Shown one piece after another: positions 7,121 to 16,091 of a stretch of 26,382 bases of DNA. The notes below the pieces were generated by a model that made no database searches, was not told the origin of the DNA, and saw only the letters and a program-made list of their open reading frames with translations. The number at the start of each line of letters is the position of its first letter. Position 1 is the first letter of the stretch. This DNA is from Palsa-504 sp050698735 (GTDB lineage Bacteria > Actinomycetota > Actinomycetes > Streptosporangiales > Streptosporangiaceae), in NCBI GenBank assembly GCA_050698735.1, contig JBOHCG010000034.1:1-26382 (forward strand), read 5' to 3'. A program made the translations under genes and the position numbers.

Positions 7121-7576
7121 TCAGTTGATGTCGAACTCGTTGCCCTCGGGGTCCTTCAGCGCGACCGCGTAGTGGTCCACGCCCTCCTCGAGTTCCTCGC
7201 TCAGGTCGCTGAGCAGCGTGGCGCCGAGATCACACAGCCGCAGGGCCTCGGCATCCACGCGCTTCTTGCGGGTCTCGATCGGGAGGTCTCGCCCGCCGCT
7301 GGCGTGGATGTCGACGTGGAACCGATTGCTCGTGGTCTTGCGGTCGGGCACGACCTGGATCCAGATGCGGGGTCCGGCGCCATCCGGATCGATGATGCAG
7401 TCCGTCCCCCGGCCGAGCCAGGACTCGGGCAGTCCGATGTCGCGCCGCCAGTCGTCCCAGGTGGCGAAGCCGGCTGGCGGCGGCTCCAGCACGTAGCCCA
7501 AGGCCTCGGCCCAGAAGCGGGCCAGCGGCTCCGGGTGGCCGACGCAATTGATGACGAGCTGGTATCGGACAGCCAT
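7121..7576 (-). CDS. VOC-superfamily protein (glyoxalase-like)
   Basis: This is a 151-residue protein from ATG 7576, with GAGGAG just upstream. A TTG twelve bases earlier keeps the frame open but contains that ribosome-binding site. It has two beta-alpha-beta-beta-beta modules typical of the vicinal oxygen chelate fold. The first is YQLVINCVGHPEPLARFWAE followed by ALGYVL. The second ends HYAVALKDPEGNEFDIN, the normal VOC C-terminus, with FHVDIHA before it. Actinobacterial members of this length are annotated as glyoxalase or bleomycin-resistance-like proteins. The substrate cannot be read from sequence. It stands alone on the minus strand. Confidence 0.88.
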   Translation of the reverse strand: MAVRYQLVINCVGHPEPLARFWAEALGYVLEPPPAGFATWDDWRRDIGLPESWLGRGTDCIIDPDGAGPRIWIQVVPDRKTTSNRFHVDIHASGGRDLPIETRKKRVDAEALRLCDLGATLLSDLSEELEEGVDHYAVALKDPEGNEFDIN

Positions 7577-7687
7577 GGGTCTCCTCAAGTCAGGCCGCGG
7601 CGTCGCCGGATGCCCCCGTCAAGGTATGCCGAGAGCCTACGACAGTCCGGCGCGTCCAGAGCGGACCGACTGACTTCACCGGCCTGG

Positions 7688-9085
7688 ATGCCCTGCTCCG
7701 CATCGTCCCGGTCACCAGGCCGCTTGTCCCTCACGAACAGCCAGTCCGCTTACGCCGACCACCTGTATGTGTGGTTATGGTGGCTGAACCGACAGCGCCA
7801 CGCCGGCTATGACCAGATGGCCGTGGCCACGCAGCGCACCGAGTCGGATGCGGCCCCCGGGGCGCTGGTCGCTGCCCGTCGCTACCTAGCGTCGTGGGCC
7901 AAAGAAAGGGGAACGGACGCAGATGGCGCCGACATCGGCGGCCAGAGCCCGCGAGAGCTGCTCGCTGCCGTGGGCGTGCTGTACCCCGATGGACGGCTGA
8001 GCGCCGCAGGCGCCCTAATGTTCTGCCCCTCCGACCGCACCCACATCGCCCTGTCAGTCCTGGACGTCGAAGGGGGCGAACTGCTCGCCGCTCCTCGGGA
8101 CCTGGCGGGGCTCAGTCTGCTTGAGCAGATCGCCGTAATCGATGACCGGCTGGACACCCTGAACACCTCCCTGCGCGTCACAGCGGATCCGGGCTTCGCC
8201 CAGCCATCGGTGCGGCAACTTCCCCCCGGCGCGGTCCGGGAAGCCGTGCTCAACGGGGTCGTGCACCGGGACTGGATGCAGCACGACCCGGTGGAGGTCA
8301 CCTGGATAGCGGAGGACTCGGCCCTGCAGGTTGTCAGCCCGGGCGGCTTCACAGGTGGAGTCACCGCAGAGAACGTGCTGACTCAGCGGCATGCCCGGTA
8401 CCCGGCGCTGGCGGACCTATGCCGGGCCCTGCACCTAGTGGAGAAGCAGGGGTTGGGCGTGGATCGCATGTACCGGGACATGGTGGTGTTGGGCCACCGG
8501 CCGCCGCTGATCATCGAGGAACCGGGCCCCCGGGTGCGCACGAGACTCGTGGGTGGCCCTCCGGTGGTACCGGTGGTGAACCTGATATCGACCGTCCGGC
8601 CGGAACCGCGGCAGCGGGACGTCCGCGTCGCCCTGATTATCTACACCTTGCTTCATCAGCCGTTCACCACGGCAGCCAGGCTGACAGGCATCCTGCAACG
8701 CGAGATCCCAGAGGTCGAAGAAGCCCTAGAGACCGCCGCTAGCTGTCTGACCGGTACCGATCCCCTGCTTTTCAGGTACAAGGACGTGTGGACGCTGACC
8801 TGGGAGGCGGTGTCCGCGGCCAGGCGGAGGACCGACTACGCCGATCTTCACCGGCGAGGGGTGCTGGCATATGTCAGGCCCGACATCAACATGGCAGCGA
8901 CGATCGCCCGCGACTGGCTGGCCGACCATGACCGCTACACATCCGGTGATCACGCGAACTTCACCGGCTTGACATACGCAGGTGCCCGAGGCCAGTTGGA
9001 GCGACTGGAACAGGCGGGACTTCTGGTCCGCGGTCCAGGGAGCGGCCGCAGCGCCCACTTCATCGCCGGACCCGGACTCGCATAA
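7688..9085 (+). CDS. ATP-binding protein, Schlafen/AlbA_2-HATPase_c_4 type, apparently lacking its N-terminal domain
   Basis: The protein-like region starts at about ATG 7688 (465 residues). Upstream the same frame is antisense of the VOC gene. The centre has a GHKL-type ATP-binding block: PPGAVREAVLNGVVHRDWMQ (the NGVVHRD helix with the Mg-binding Asn), LQVVSPGGFTGGVTAENVLT, then VEKQGLGVDRMYRDMVVLGH. This is the arrangement of HATPase_c_4 domains that follow AlbA_2/Schlafen domains in defence-associated ATPases and regulators. The C-terminus contains winged-helix-like segments (VALIIYTLLHQPFTTAARLT; LTYAGARGQLERLEQAGLLV). The usual AlbA_2 domain with its E-F-K motif is absent. Either it is a naturally short form or its 5' end was deleted. 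There is no clear ribosome-binding site at 7688, so the start is uncertain. Confidence 0.75.
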   Translation: MPCSASSRSPGRLSLTNSQSAYADHLYVWLWWLNRQRHAGYDQMAVATQRTESDAAPGALVAARRYLASWAKERGTDADGADIGGQSPRELLAAVGVLYPDGRLSAAGALMFCPSDRTHIALSVLDVEGGELLAAPRDLAGLSLLEQIAVIDDRLDTLNTSLRVTADPGFAQPSVRQLPPGAVREAVLNGVVHRDWMQHDPVEVTWIAEDSALQVVSPGGFTGGVTAENVLTQRHARYPALADLCRALHLVEKQGLGVDRMYRDMVVLGHRPPLIIEEPGPRVRTRLVGGPPVVPVVNLISTVRPEPRQRDVRVALIIYTLLHQPFTTAARLTGILQREIPEVEEALETAASCLTGTDPLLFRYKDVWTLTWEAVSAARRRTDYADLHRRGVLAYVRPDINMAATIARDWLADHDRYTSGDHANFTGLTYAGARGQLERLEQAGLLVRGPGSGRSAHFIAGPGLA

Positions 9086-9094
9086 CCAACTGCT

Positions 9095-9170
9095 CAACTG
9101 TGTTGTTATAACTGACATAACGGATCTTGCTCACGGTGGCATATAGCGTCGTTGAGCTGGGTGAACGTCT
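9095..9170 (+). repeat. Dispersed ~75-bp repeat, copy B
   Basis: It begins ten bases after the ATPase stop with AACTGTGTTGTTATAACTGA, contains TTGCTCACGGTG, and ends GCATATAGCGTCGTTGAGCT plus GGGTGAAC. The last block is nearly identical to copy A at 260-285. The core contains the palindrome GTTATAAC. Confidence 0.6.
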
Positions 9171-9243
9171 CTGGCAGCAGCCTTGGCCGAGCTGTGGACC
9201 GCATCGGCGCGGCACCCCGAGGCGCATCCGCTGAGGCCGATGG

Positions 9244-9281
9244 CTGTGAAAACGTGGCTCACAGAAAATGTGTTACTGTGA
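9244..9281 (+). promoter_or_regulatory. Three half-site operator of the RHH-PIN pair
   Basis: CTGTGA (9244-9249), TCACAG (9259-9264) and CTGTGA (9276-9281) form two overlapping inverted repeats with 9- and 11-base spacers, directly before the GTG at 9286. A weak -10 (GTTACT, 9272-9277) lies eight bases from the GTG, again suggesting a leaderless message. Ribbon-helix-helix antitoxins bind such arrays cooperatively. Confidence 0.6.
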
Positions 9282-9285
9282 AACC

Positions 9286-9525
9286 GTGAAGAATATTACG
9301 CTCTCTGTTCCCGATGACGTCTACCGCAATGCCCGGGTCGCCGCCGCGCGGAACGACACCTCGGTGAGCGCGCTGGTCGTCGCCTACCTTGAGCAACTGT
9401 CCGGACGGATGGATGAGTTCGCCAGGCTTGAGGCACTGCAGCGCGAGGTCCAGGCCGGGATCTGTCAATTCCGCGCCGGCGACCGGCTCAGCCGTGAAGA
9501 GGTGCACGACCGTGCGGTTCGTTGA
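9286..9525 (+). CDS. Ribbon-helix-helix antitoxin (VapB/CopG-like)
   Basis: This is a 79-residue protein. I chose GTG at 9286 because MKNITLSVPDDVYRNARVAA is a classical ribbon-helix-helix start: the K-N-I-T-L-S-V strand, then the D-D-V-Y-R-N-A-R helix. The ATG at 9268 would add six unlike residues and overlap the operator. DNA-binding residues lie on the strand. The second helix is DTSVSALVVAYLEQLSG. The C-terminal part (about residues 45-79) should wrap the toxin. The last 14 bases overlap the toxin gene, so translation is coupled. It should repress the pair through the CTGTGA sites and block the PIN nuclease. Confidence 0.85.
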   Translation: MKNITLSVPDDVYRNARVAAARNDTSVSALVVAYLEQLSGRMDEFARLEALQREVQAGICQFRAGDRLSREEVHDRAVR

Positions 9526-9919
9526 CACCAACATCCTGCTCTACGCGATCTCCCGCGATCCGACTGAGCAGGACAAGGCCAAGCGTGCCAACGACATCCT
9601 GGCCGAGCGCGACCTCGCGCTGTCAGTCCAGGTACTTCAGGAGTTCTATGTCCAGGCGACACGTGCGAGCCGCCCGGACGCCATCGGTCACCGGCAGGCG
9701 GTCCTGCTCATCGAATCGTTCCGGCGCTTCCAGGTGCAGGACATCACGAGCGGGATCATGATGGCTGCTCTTGATGCCCGCCAGCGCTTCCAGCTCTCAT
9801 ACTGGGACGCCGCGATCATCGAGGCATCCCGCGCGATGGGCTGCGTGCAAGTCCTGTCCGAAGACCTGAGCGACAGCCAGGACTATGGCGGTGTCCATGT
9901 CGCCAACCCGTTCCGCTGA
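9512..9919 (+). CDS. PIN-domain ribonuclease toxin (VapC-like)
   Basis: This is a 135-residue PIN-domain protein starting at GTG 9512, inside the antitoxin's last codons. The first strand FVDTNILLYA carries the metal-binding D5. E44 (LQEFY), D99 (LSYWDAAII) and D118 (LSEDL) complete the acidic set, so the active site looks intact. The C-terminal SEDLSDSQDYGGVHVANPFR is typical of this PIN subfamily. VapC toxins cleave tRNA or rRNA when the antitoxin is lost. The target here is not predictable. The frame is open upstream, but that is antitoxin sequence. Confidence 0.9.
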   Translation: MRFVDTNILLYAISRDPTEQDKAKRANDILAERDLALSVQVLQEFYVQATRASRPDAIGHRQAVLLIESFRRFQVQDITSGIMMAALDARQRFQLSYWDAAIIEASRAMGCVQVLSEDLSDSQDYGGVHVANPFR

Positions 9920-9959
9920 GAAACCGAACAACCTGTGTCGCGGCGGGTATGGCTCATCA

Positions 9960-10088
9960 TCAGTTGTGCGTCCCCGCAAGTGCAGCAAAGTCCACTAGGT
10001 TGCCGTGCAGGTCAAAGAGCAGGCGGATGTGCAGGATGCCACTGTCCTCGCCGATCGGGCTGTCGTAGATCTTGCTCCTGGCACTCAT
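9960..10088 (-). CDS. Short ORF, possible fragment
   Basis: ATG 10088 opens 42 residues: MSARSKIYDSPIGEDSGILH and IRLLFDLHGNLVDFAALAGT plus HN. The composition is protein-like (alternating strand pattern, D-x-x-G-N-L), but there is no good ribosome-binding site. It follows the two small minus-strand genes below. It could be the C-terminal remnant of a further gene in that cassette. I do not recognise it. Confidence 0.35.
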   Translation of the reverse strand: MSARSKIYDSPIGEDSGILHIRLLFDLHGNLVDFAALAGTHN

Positions 10089-10148
10089 CCTTGGGCGGCG
10101 GCTGCCATATCCCCGATGCAGCCCCTGGCACCTCCTCCAGCGCACTGC

Positions 10149-10421
10149 TTAGAAGTTTGGCGGTTGTTCGCTCGGACCCCACTCGCGCCGGAAATACTCG
10201 ATAATCTCGCTCGCCTGCTCGTGGCTGACCTCGACCAGATCATCGTCGAAGTCGCCGTGCTCCCACTCCGCGATCACAGATGTGAAGCTCCAACTGAAAT
10301 CGTCATTCAGGGCTTCATCGGACGGACCGTCGTCGTGCTCAAGCCGTCGGACCAGGCCTCGCGGATTGCCCAGAGTGTTGCTGCCGGCGACGATCGCGTA
10401 GTAGGTGATCTTGTTCGACAC
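10149..10421 (-). CDS. Small acidic protein, candidate immunity protein
   Basis: This 90-residue protein begins with GTG 10421 directly after the stop of the toxin-like gene (TAG-GTG with no gap), so translation is coupled. It is acidic, soluble and single-domain: KITYYAIVAGSNTLGNPRGL, VRRLEHDDGPSDEAL, WSFTSVIAEWEHGDFDDDLV, then EVSHEQASEIIEYFRREW. Small acidic genes immediately downstream of polymorphic-toxin C-termini usually encode the immunity protein. That role is inferred from position and composition only. I do not recognise the family with certainty. Confidence 0.65.
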   Translation of the reverse strand: MSNKITYYAIVAGSNTLGNPRGLVRRLEHDDGPSDEALNDDFSWSFTSVIAEWEHGDFDDDLVEVSHEQASEIIEYFRREWGPSEQPPNF

Positions 10422-10796
10422 CTAGAACCCTTCCTTCCTGTAGTCGGGAATTTCGGTCGCACCTTCTGGAACCTCGATCAATGCCCATACCTCTTCCTGA
10501 AACGCGTGCAACTCGCGTAGTTCCGCCCTTCTGGTCCTCGGGTCGCGTATCCGCTCGTAGGCGGCGTGGGTTACGTGGTGCTTGGCGTGGAAGCTGTCCG
10601 GCGTGTGGAACTGCACCTCGAACCTCTGCCCTTCTTGGTTTACCCAGCGCGTGTTGACCCCTCTGTACTCCGGATTGGTCCACCAGTTGTGCGAAAAGCC
10701 CATCTCATAGCCGCGGCTCCGGCCCGCGCCGGCGGCATCGGCGTTCTCCAACCGCCGGGGCTCGTCCGGCTGGTCCGGCCGGTCCAGGGATCGCAC
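10422..10796 (-). CDS. Toxin-like C-terminal domain, RelA/SpoT-like, apparently 5'-truncated
   Basis: The frame ends at 10422. It encodes WWTNPEYRGVNTRWVNQEGQ, then RFEVQFHTPDSFHAKHHVTH, AAYERIRDPRTRRAE and a proline-containing tail ending IPDYRKEGF. The block Y-R-G-V-N...F-E-V-Q-F-H-T resembles the end of RelA/SpoT synthetase folds (Y-R-G-I..V-E-V-Q-I-R-T) and the C-terminal domains of many actinobacterial polymorphic toxins. The catalytic N-terminal half of such a domain is missing: an in-frame stop lies near 10830, and the first 25 residues are low-complexity. I read it as a displaced toxin tip, the kind of cassette that recombines onto a full-length toxin. It is paired with the possible immunity gene at 10149. 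A related fragment lies at 11508-11735 on the other strand. Confidence 0.6.
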   Translation of the reverse strand: MRSLDRPDQPDEPRRLENADAAGAGRSRGYEMGFSHNWWTNPEYRGVNTRWVNQEGQRFEVQFHTPDSFHAKHHVTHAAYERIRDPRTRRAELRELHAFQEEVWALIEVPEGATEIPDYRKEGF

Positions 10797-10966
10797 GGCA
10801 CCCCATCCGGGGACTTTCTGTAATCAGAGCATGATGCTATGTGACAGCAATGGATGAAATGCCGCACAAAACGAACTATTCGATTACGCTAAGATAGATA
10901 GTCGACCATTCTCGACATTGATCAGGCGACGAAGGCAACCAGCTCCGCAGCCGGGCCCGGGACCCG

Positions 10967-11395
10967 TCAGTCGTCGACCATGTGCCGGTGGCCGGCGGGG
11001 CAGGTGCCCATGGTGCAGTCGTAGAAGCCCTCGTCGAACAGGACGTAGGTGTGCCAGTCGGCACGGCAGTAGTTCCGTTCGCATTCCGGGCAGAAGAAGG
11101 GCGCAAACTCCCAGTAGATCCGGCGTAGCTCGGCCGGGTCCGGCTCATCCTCGTTGAGGATGGCGCGCACGGCCACGTAAGTGCCGGGCTCGGCGAGCTG
11201 CCACATGGTGCCGACGAAGTAGTCCACCACGATCCCGTCCCGCCGGTGGGACTGCGGTCCCAGCGGCGGCCCCATGTCCGCCGGGACGTCGGTCGGCACG
11301 GCCTTGACGACCGCGGCGACCTCCCCGCATGCCGCGCACCGGAAGCTGGCCGCGCCTGCGCCCATCCGCTCTCCGAACCTCGTCGGCTCCGTCAC
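10967..11395 (-). CDS. Hypothetical zinc-ribbon protein
   Basis: This is a 142-residue protein from GTG 11395, with GGGAGGT eight to nine bases upstream. A longer form to 11425 would contain that site. Three cysteine/histidine clusters suggest two zinc sites: C20-x2-C23 (RCAACGE), C102-x2-C105 with C110 and H115 (FFCPECERNYCRADWHTY), and C127/C132 with H136/H138 (DCTMGTCPAGHRHMVDD). Between them lies a conserved-looking body (IVVDYFVGTMWQLAEPGTYV). I do not recognise a named family. It has no membrane segment. It sits between two related toxin fragments and is flanked by near-identical 14-bp direct repeats (10901 and 11455). Confidence 0.75.
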   Translation of the reverse strand: MTEPTRFGERMGAGAASFRCAACGEVAAVVKAVPTDVPADMGPPLGPQSHRRDGIVVDYFVGTMWQLAEPGTYVAVRAILNEDEPDPAELRRIYWEFAPFFCPECERNYCRADWHTYVLFDEGFYDCTMGTCPAGHRHMVDD

Positions 11396-11507
11396 CTGCA
11401 GACACCTCCCGTGAAGCGGCGACAAGCGAACAGAATCATTACGTGTCGTTACTGGTCGACTATTCTCGGATATATTCTAGCAATCCGAACAAGGCGCGCT
11501 CGGCCGT

Positions 11508-11735
11508 TTGCCGCATCCCTTGGCGCGACGGGCGGCTGCGAGACAGGAATGTGACACCGGCCGGCTCTTCGAGATGCAGTTCCATACCGAGGAGAGCTGC
11601 CACGCCATGGTGTTCGTTGTCGAGCGCTCCTATGAGCGGCTGCGCTCGGCTCACACCTGCGCGCGGGAGGAACTCGAGCTTGAAGCCTTCCAGCGCTACG
11701 TCTATTCGCACGTCCCGGTTGCGGTCCCCGATTAG
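11508..11735 (+). pseudogene. Second toxin-like C-terminal fragment, related to 10422-10796
   Basis: From about 11550 the frame reads TGRLFEMQFHTEESCHAMVF, then VERSYERLRSAHTC and LELEAFQRYVYSHVPVAVPD. It aligns with the minus-strand fragment at 10422-10796 (GQRFEVQFHTPDSFHAK; AAYERIRDPRT; ELHAFQEEVWALIEVPEG). It lacks even the Y-R-G-V-N block, has no credible start, and its upstream part is arginine-rich noise. It is a decayed paralogous tip. Its stop overlaps the stop of the convergent methyltransferase by two bases. Confidence 0.65.
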
Positions 11736-12469
11736 GTCGTCTGCGGTTTCTCCCAGACCGAGATGTGCTGGCGGCTGTCGCCGGTGAACGGCTCCCGCGC
11801 CCAGCCGCCCCACCGGTCCCGCAGCCGCAGTCCGGCGAGGCGGGCCATCAGGTCGAGTTCGGCCGGCCACACGTACCGGAAGGGGATGGTGGAGTATCCG
11901 CCGCCGGCGGCGAGATCGACGTAGTGCCCGCGCATCGCCTGCGTGGCGAGGTCGTAGGAATAGAAGACGATCCGTTCCGGGCTGACGTGCCACGGCAGGA
12001 TGTCCTGCCCGGGCGGGAGCCTGCGCAGGTTGGGAACCCCAACCTCGATGACGAAGCGGCCGCCAGGCTCCAGGTGGGCCGCGGCGTTGCGGAAGCAGGC
12101 CACCTGGGCATCCTGAGTGGTCAGGTTCGTTATCGTGTTGAAGACCAGGTACACGAGCGAGAACGTCCCGTCGACCCTGGTCGTCGCGAAGTCGCCGATT
12201 ACCGCGCCGATCGCCTCGCCGCCCGGCTTGGCCCGCAGCCGGGCCACCATCGCCTGCGACAGGTCGACCCCCCGCACCGGCACGCCGCGGCCTGCCAGCG
12301 GCAGCGCGATGCGCCCGGTGCCGATGCCGAACTCCAGTGCCCGGCCACCTCCGGCCAGTTCCGCCAGCAGTGCGACCGTCGCGTTCACGGCTCCCGGCTC
12401 ATACACCTCAGCCGAATCGTCGTACGTCGCCGCGACCCGCTCGCCGAAATAGTCCTCAGGCTCGTCCAT
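11732..12469 (-). CDS. Class I SAM-dependent methyltransferase
   Basis: This is a 245-residue methyltransferase. I chose ATG 12469 (MDEPEDYFGERVAATYDDSA). A TTG at 12490 adds seven residues and is less likely, although neither has a strong ribosome-binding site. SAM-binding motif I is ALEFGIGTGRIALPLAGRGV at about residue 45, followed by VRGVDLSQAMVARLR with the acidic ribose-binding D. Motif IV is FSLVYLVFNTITNLTTQDAQ, then LEPGGRFVIEVGVP. The C-terminal half is beta-rich (YSTIPFRYVWPAELDLMARL), as in the small-molecule methyltransferase_25 group. The substrate is unknown. It is divergent from the riboswitch-controlled gene at 12635. Confidence 0.88.
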   Translation of the reverse strand: MDEPEDYFGERVAATYDDSAEVYEPGAVNATVALLAELAGGGRALEFGIGTGRIALPLAGRGVPVRGVDLSQAMVARLRAKPGGEAIGAVIGDFATTRVDGTFSLVYLVFNTITNLTTQDAQVACFRNAAAHLEPGGRFVIEVGVPNLRRLPPGQDILPWHVSPERIVFYSYDLATQAMRGHYVDLAAGGGYSTIPFRYVWPAELDLMARLAGLRLRDRWGGWAREPFTGDSRQHISVWEKPQTT

Positions 12470-12494
12470 CGTCGTGACCGTATCGGACAACCTC

Positions 12495-12593
12495 GCGCTC
12501 CGGGTGAACCGATGCCAGATCTTGCCGATCTATTACGGGGCACCCCGCTTCCGAACCGTGCCGGCTGAGCAGGCCGTATCCGAAAGTGAGCGC
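12495..12593 (+). promoter_or_regulatory. Probable c-di-AMP (ydaO/yuaA-type) riboswitch
   Basis: The leader of the LysM/lysozyme-like gene carries the ydaO signature blocks in order. GGGTGAACCG lies at 12502-12511. CTTCCGAACC is at about 12548-12557, then GGCTGAG, AGGCC and TCCGAAAG (12579-12586). GCGCTC (12495-12500) and GAGCGC (12588-12593) pair perfectly and close the element as the P1 stem. An internal GGGG-CA-CCCC hairpin sits at about 12537-12546. Such riboswitches are well known in front of actinobacterial cell-wall hydrolase and resuscitation-factor genes and turn them off when c-di-AMP is high. At about 100 nt it is shorter than most ydaO elements, so it may be a compact variant. Confidence 0.6.
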
Positions 12594-12634
12594 TGATGAT
12601 CACGAAGTTACCGATGGAACGAGTAGGGAGTGCA

Positions 12635-13387
12635 GTGAACCCAGCGCCCAGGCATCGCCGTCCGTACAAGGTCAAGCGTACGGGCAGGCACACGACGCCA
12701 TCGCAGGTACAGAAGGTAGCGGACAAGGCAGGCAAGGCCGCCCCGGCGATGGCTATCGCGGGCGTGCTAGTCGCCGCTCCGCAGGCCCACGCCTCCGTCC
12801 GGCCCCCCGCCGCGGCGACCACGGTAATCGAGCAGGTCCACACCGATGCCGTGGTCAGGCAGGATCAGACGGCCCGTACCTACACCGTCCGCGCCGGCGA
12901 CACGCTGTCCTCGATCGCGCAGCGCTTTTACGGCAACCCGGCCGACTGGCGGGAGATCTACCAGGCGAACCGCGTCAAGGTGCACAACCCGAACCTCATC
13001 TACCAGGGCGAGGTGCTCGACATCCCCGGCGACCCGCCCGCGGCTCCCGCGGCTCCCGCGGTTCCCGCCGTCGCCGTGACCCCCACGACGACGCTGCACG
13101 GGACGCTGGGCTGCGCCGGGCTCGAGGAGCTGTGGGAGGACGCCGGCGGCTCGCACGGCGAGGCCTTCATGGCAGCCGAGATCGCGATGGCCGAATCGAG
13201 CGGCCAGCAGTTCGCCACCGGCACTGTCGGCGAGCGCGGCTACTGGCAGATCAACCCGAACCACGGCTCGCTGTCCACCTACGACCCGCTCGGCAACGCC
13301 AAGGCCGCCGTCATCATCTCCGACGATGGCACCAACTGGACCCCCTGGACCACCTTCACCAGCGGCGCCTATATCGGCCGCTGCTGA
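12635..13387 (+). CDS. Secreted LysM and lysozyme/transglycosylase-like cell-wall protein
   Basis: This is a 250-residue protein from GTG 12635, with AGGGAG just upstream. ATGs at 12596 and 12614 keep the frame open, but 12596 abuts the riboswitch stem. A basic N-terminus and a hydrophobic stretch (APAMAIAGVLVAAPQAHA, residues about 36-53) form a signal peptide with an A-H-A cleavage site. A LysM domain follows (about 82-131: YTVRAGDTLSSIAQRFYG to GEVLDIP), then a Pro-Ala linker encoded by triplicated CCCGCGGCT. The C-terminal domain is SLT/lysozyme-like: AEIAMAESSG with the probable catalytic Glu near 187, and GERGYWQINPNHGSLSTYDP. It should bind and cleave peptidoglycan outside the cell, perhaps in growth resumption or septum turnover. 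The leader riboswitch fits this role. Confidence 0.88.
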   Translation: MNPAPRHRRPYKVKRTGRHTTPSQVQKVADKAGKAAPAMAIAGVLVAAPQAHASVRPPAAATTVIEQVHTDAVVRQDQTARTYTVRAGDTLSSIAQRFYGNPADWREIYQANRVKVHNPNLIYQGEVLDIPGDPPAAPAAPAVPAVAVTPTTTLHGTLGCAGLEELWEDAGGSHGEAFMAAEIAMAESSGQQFATGTVGERGYWQINPNHGSLSTYDPLGNAKAAVIISDDGTNWTPWTTFTSGAYIGRC

Positions 13388-13571
13388 CAAGCACCCGCGG
13401 CAGTCGCTGCGCAAGCAGGCCGAGAGCCACTCGGGCGGCGCACGGCTGTACCGGTTAACCACCGCCCGTTCGGATAAATTAGCTTTTCGCCGGTGGGGCG
13501 GCATCGGAATAACGGCGGCCGGAATGTCGGCGCCCCTGGCATGGTGGCGGATATGACAGAGGGGGGGCACG

Positions 13572-13742
13572 ATGGGTGCCATGACCACTCCGGAGTTCTG
13601 GTCCGGCCAGGACCGAGTGCTGACCGTCGAGGACATGGAGGACATGCCCGACGAGTTCCGCTACGAGCTGGATGACGGGGTCCTGATCGTGTCCCCCGCT
13701 CCGTCCCCCCCATCGGCTGACGGCGGCGGCAAGGACAGGTAG
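13572..13742 (+). pseudogene. N-terminal fragment of a Uma2-family (DUF820) endonuclease-like gene
   Basis: From ATG 13572 (or 13581) 56 residues are read. LTVEDMEDMPDEFRYELDDG and VLIVSPAPSPP are the hallmark N-terminus of Uma2-family restriction-like proteins, which normally run to about 190 residues. After S-P-A-P-S the frame passes into a short unrelated tail and stops at 13742, five bases before the next gene. The catalytic core is therefore missing. The upstream 13388-13571 gap holds nothing I recognise. Confidence 0.75.
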
Positions 13743-13747
13743 CCATC

Positions 13748-15994
<2,247 letters not shown>

Positions 15995-16091
15995 TCTCGG
16001 CTCGCGCCCGCGCCGGCCCGCGCCGGCTGGCCAGGGCACGGCGGGCCGTGATGGAGTAGGGAGCGGGGATTCTCGCGGAAGGCACCCGAGC

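Noticed and set aside
7028..7687. Upstream extension of the ATPase frame
   Set aside because: These codons are antisense to the VOC gene and carry no AlbA_2 motif. The frame is open by chance.
216..9170. The dispersed repeat as a CRISPR array or integron attC array
   Set aside because: Copies are kilobases apart with no regular spacers or cas genes. I could not find consistent attC core sites or an integrase gene.
13037..13066. Short tandem repeat CCCGCGGCT
   Set aside because: It encodes the Pro-Ala linker of the LysM protein and needs no other explanation.
12586..13458. A 290-codon plus-strand frame beside the LysM gene
   Set aside because: It is the +1 shadow of the LysM/lysozyme-like gene, low-complexity and arginine-rich.
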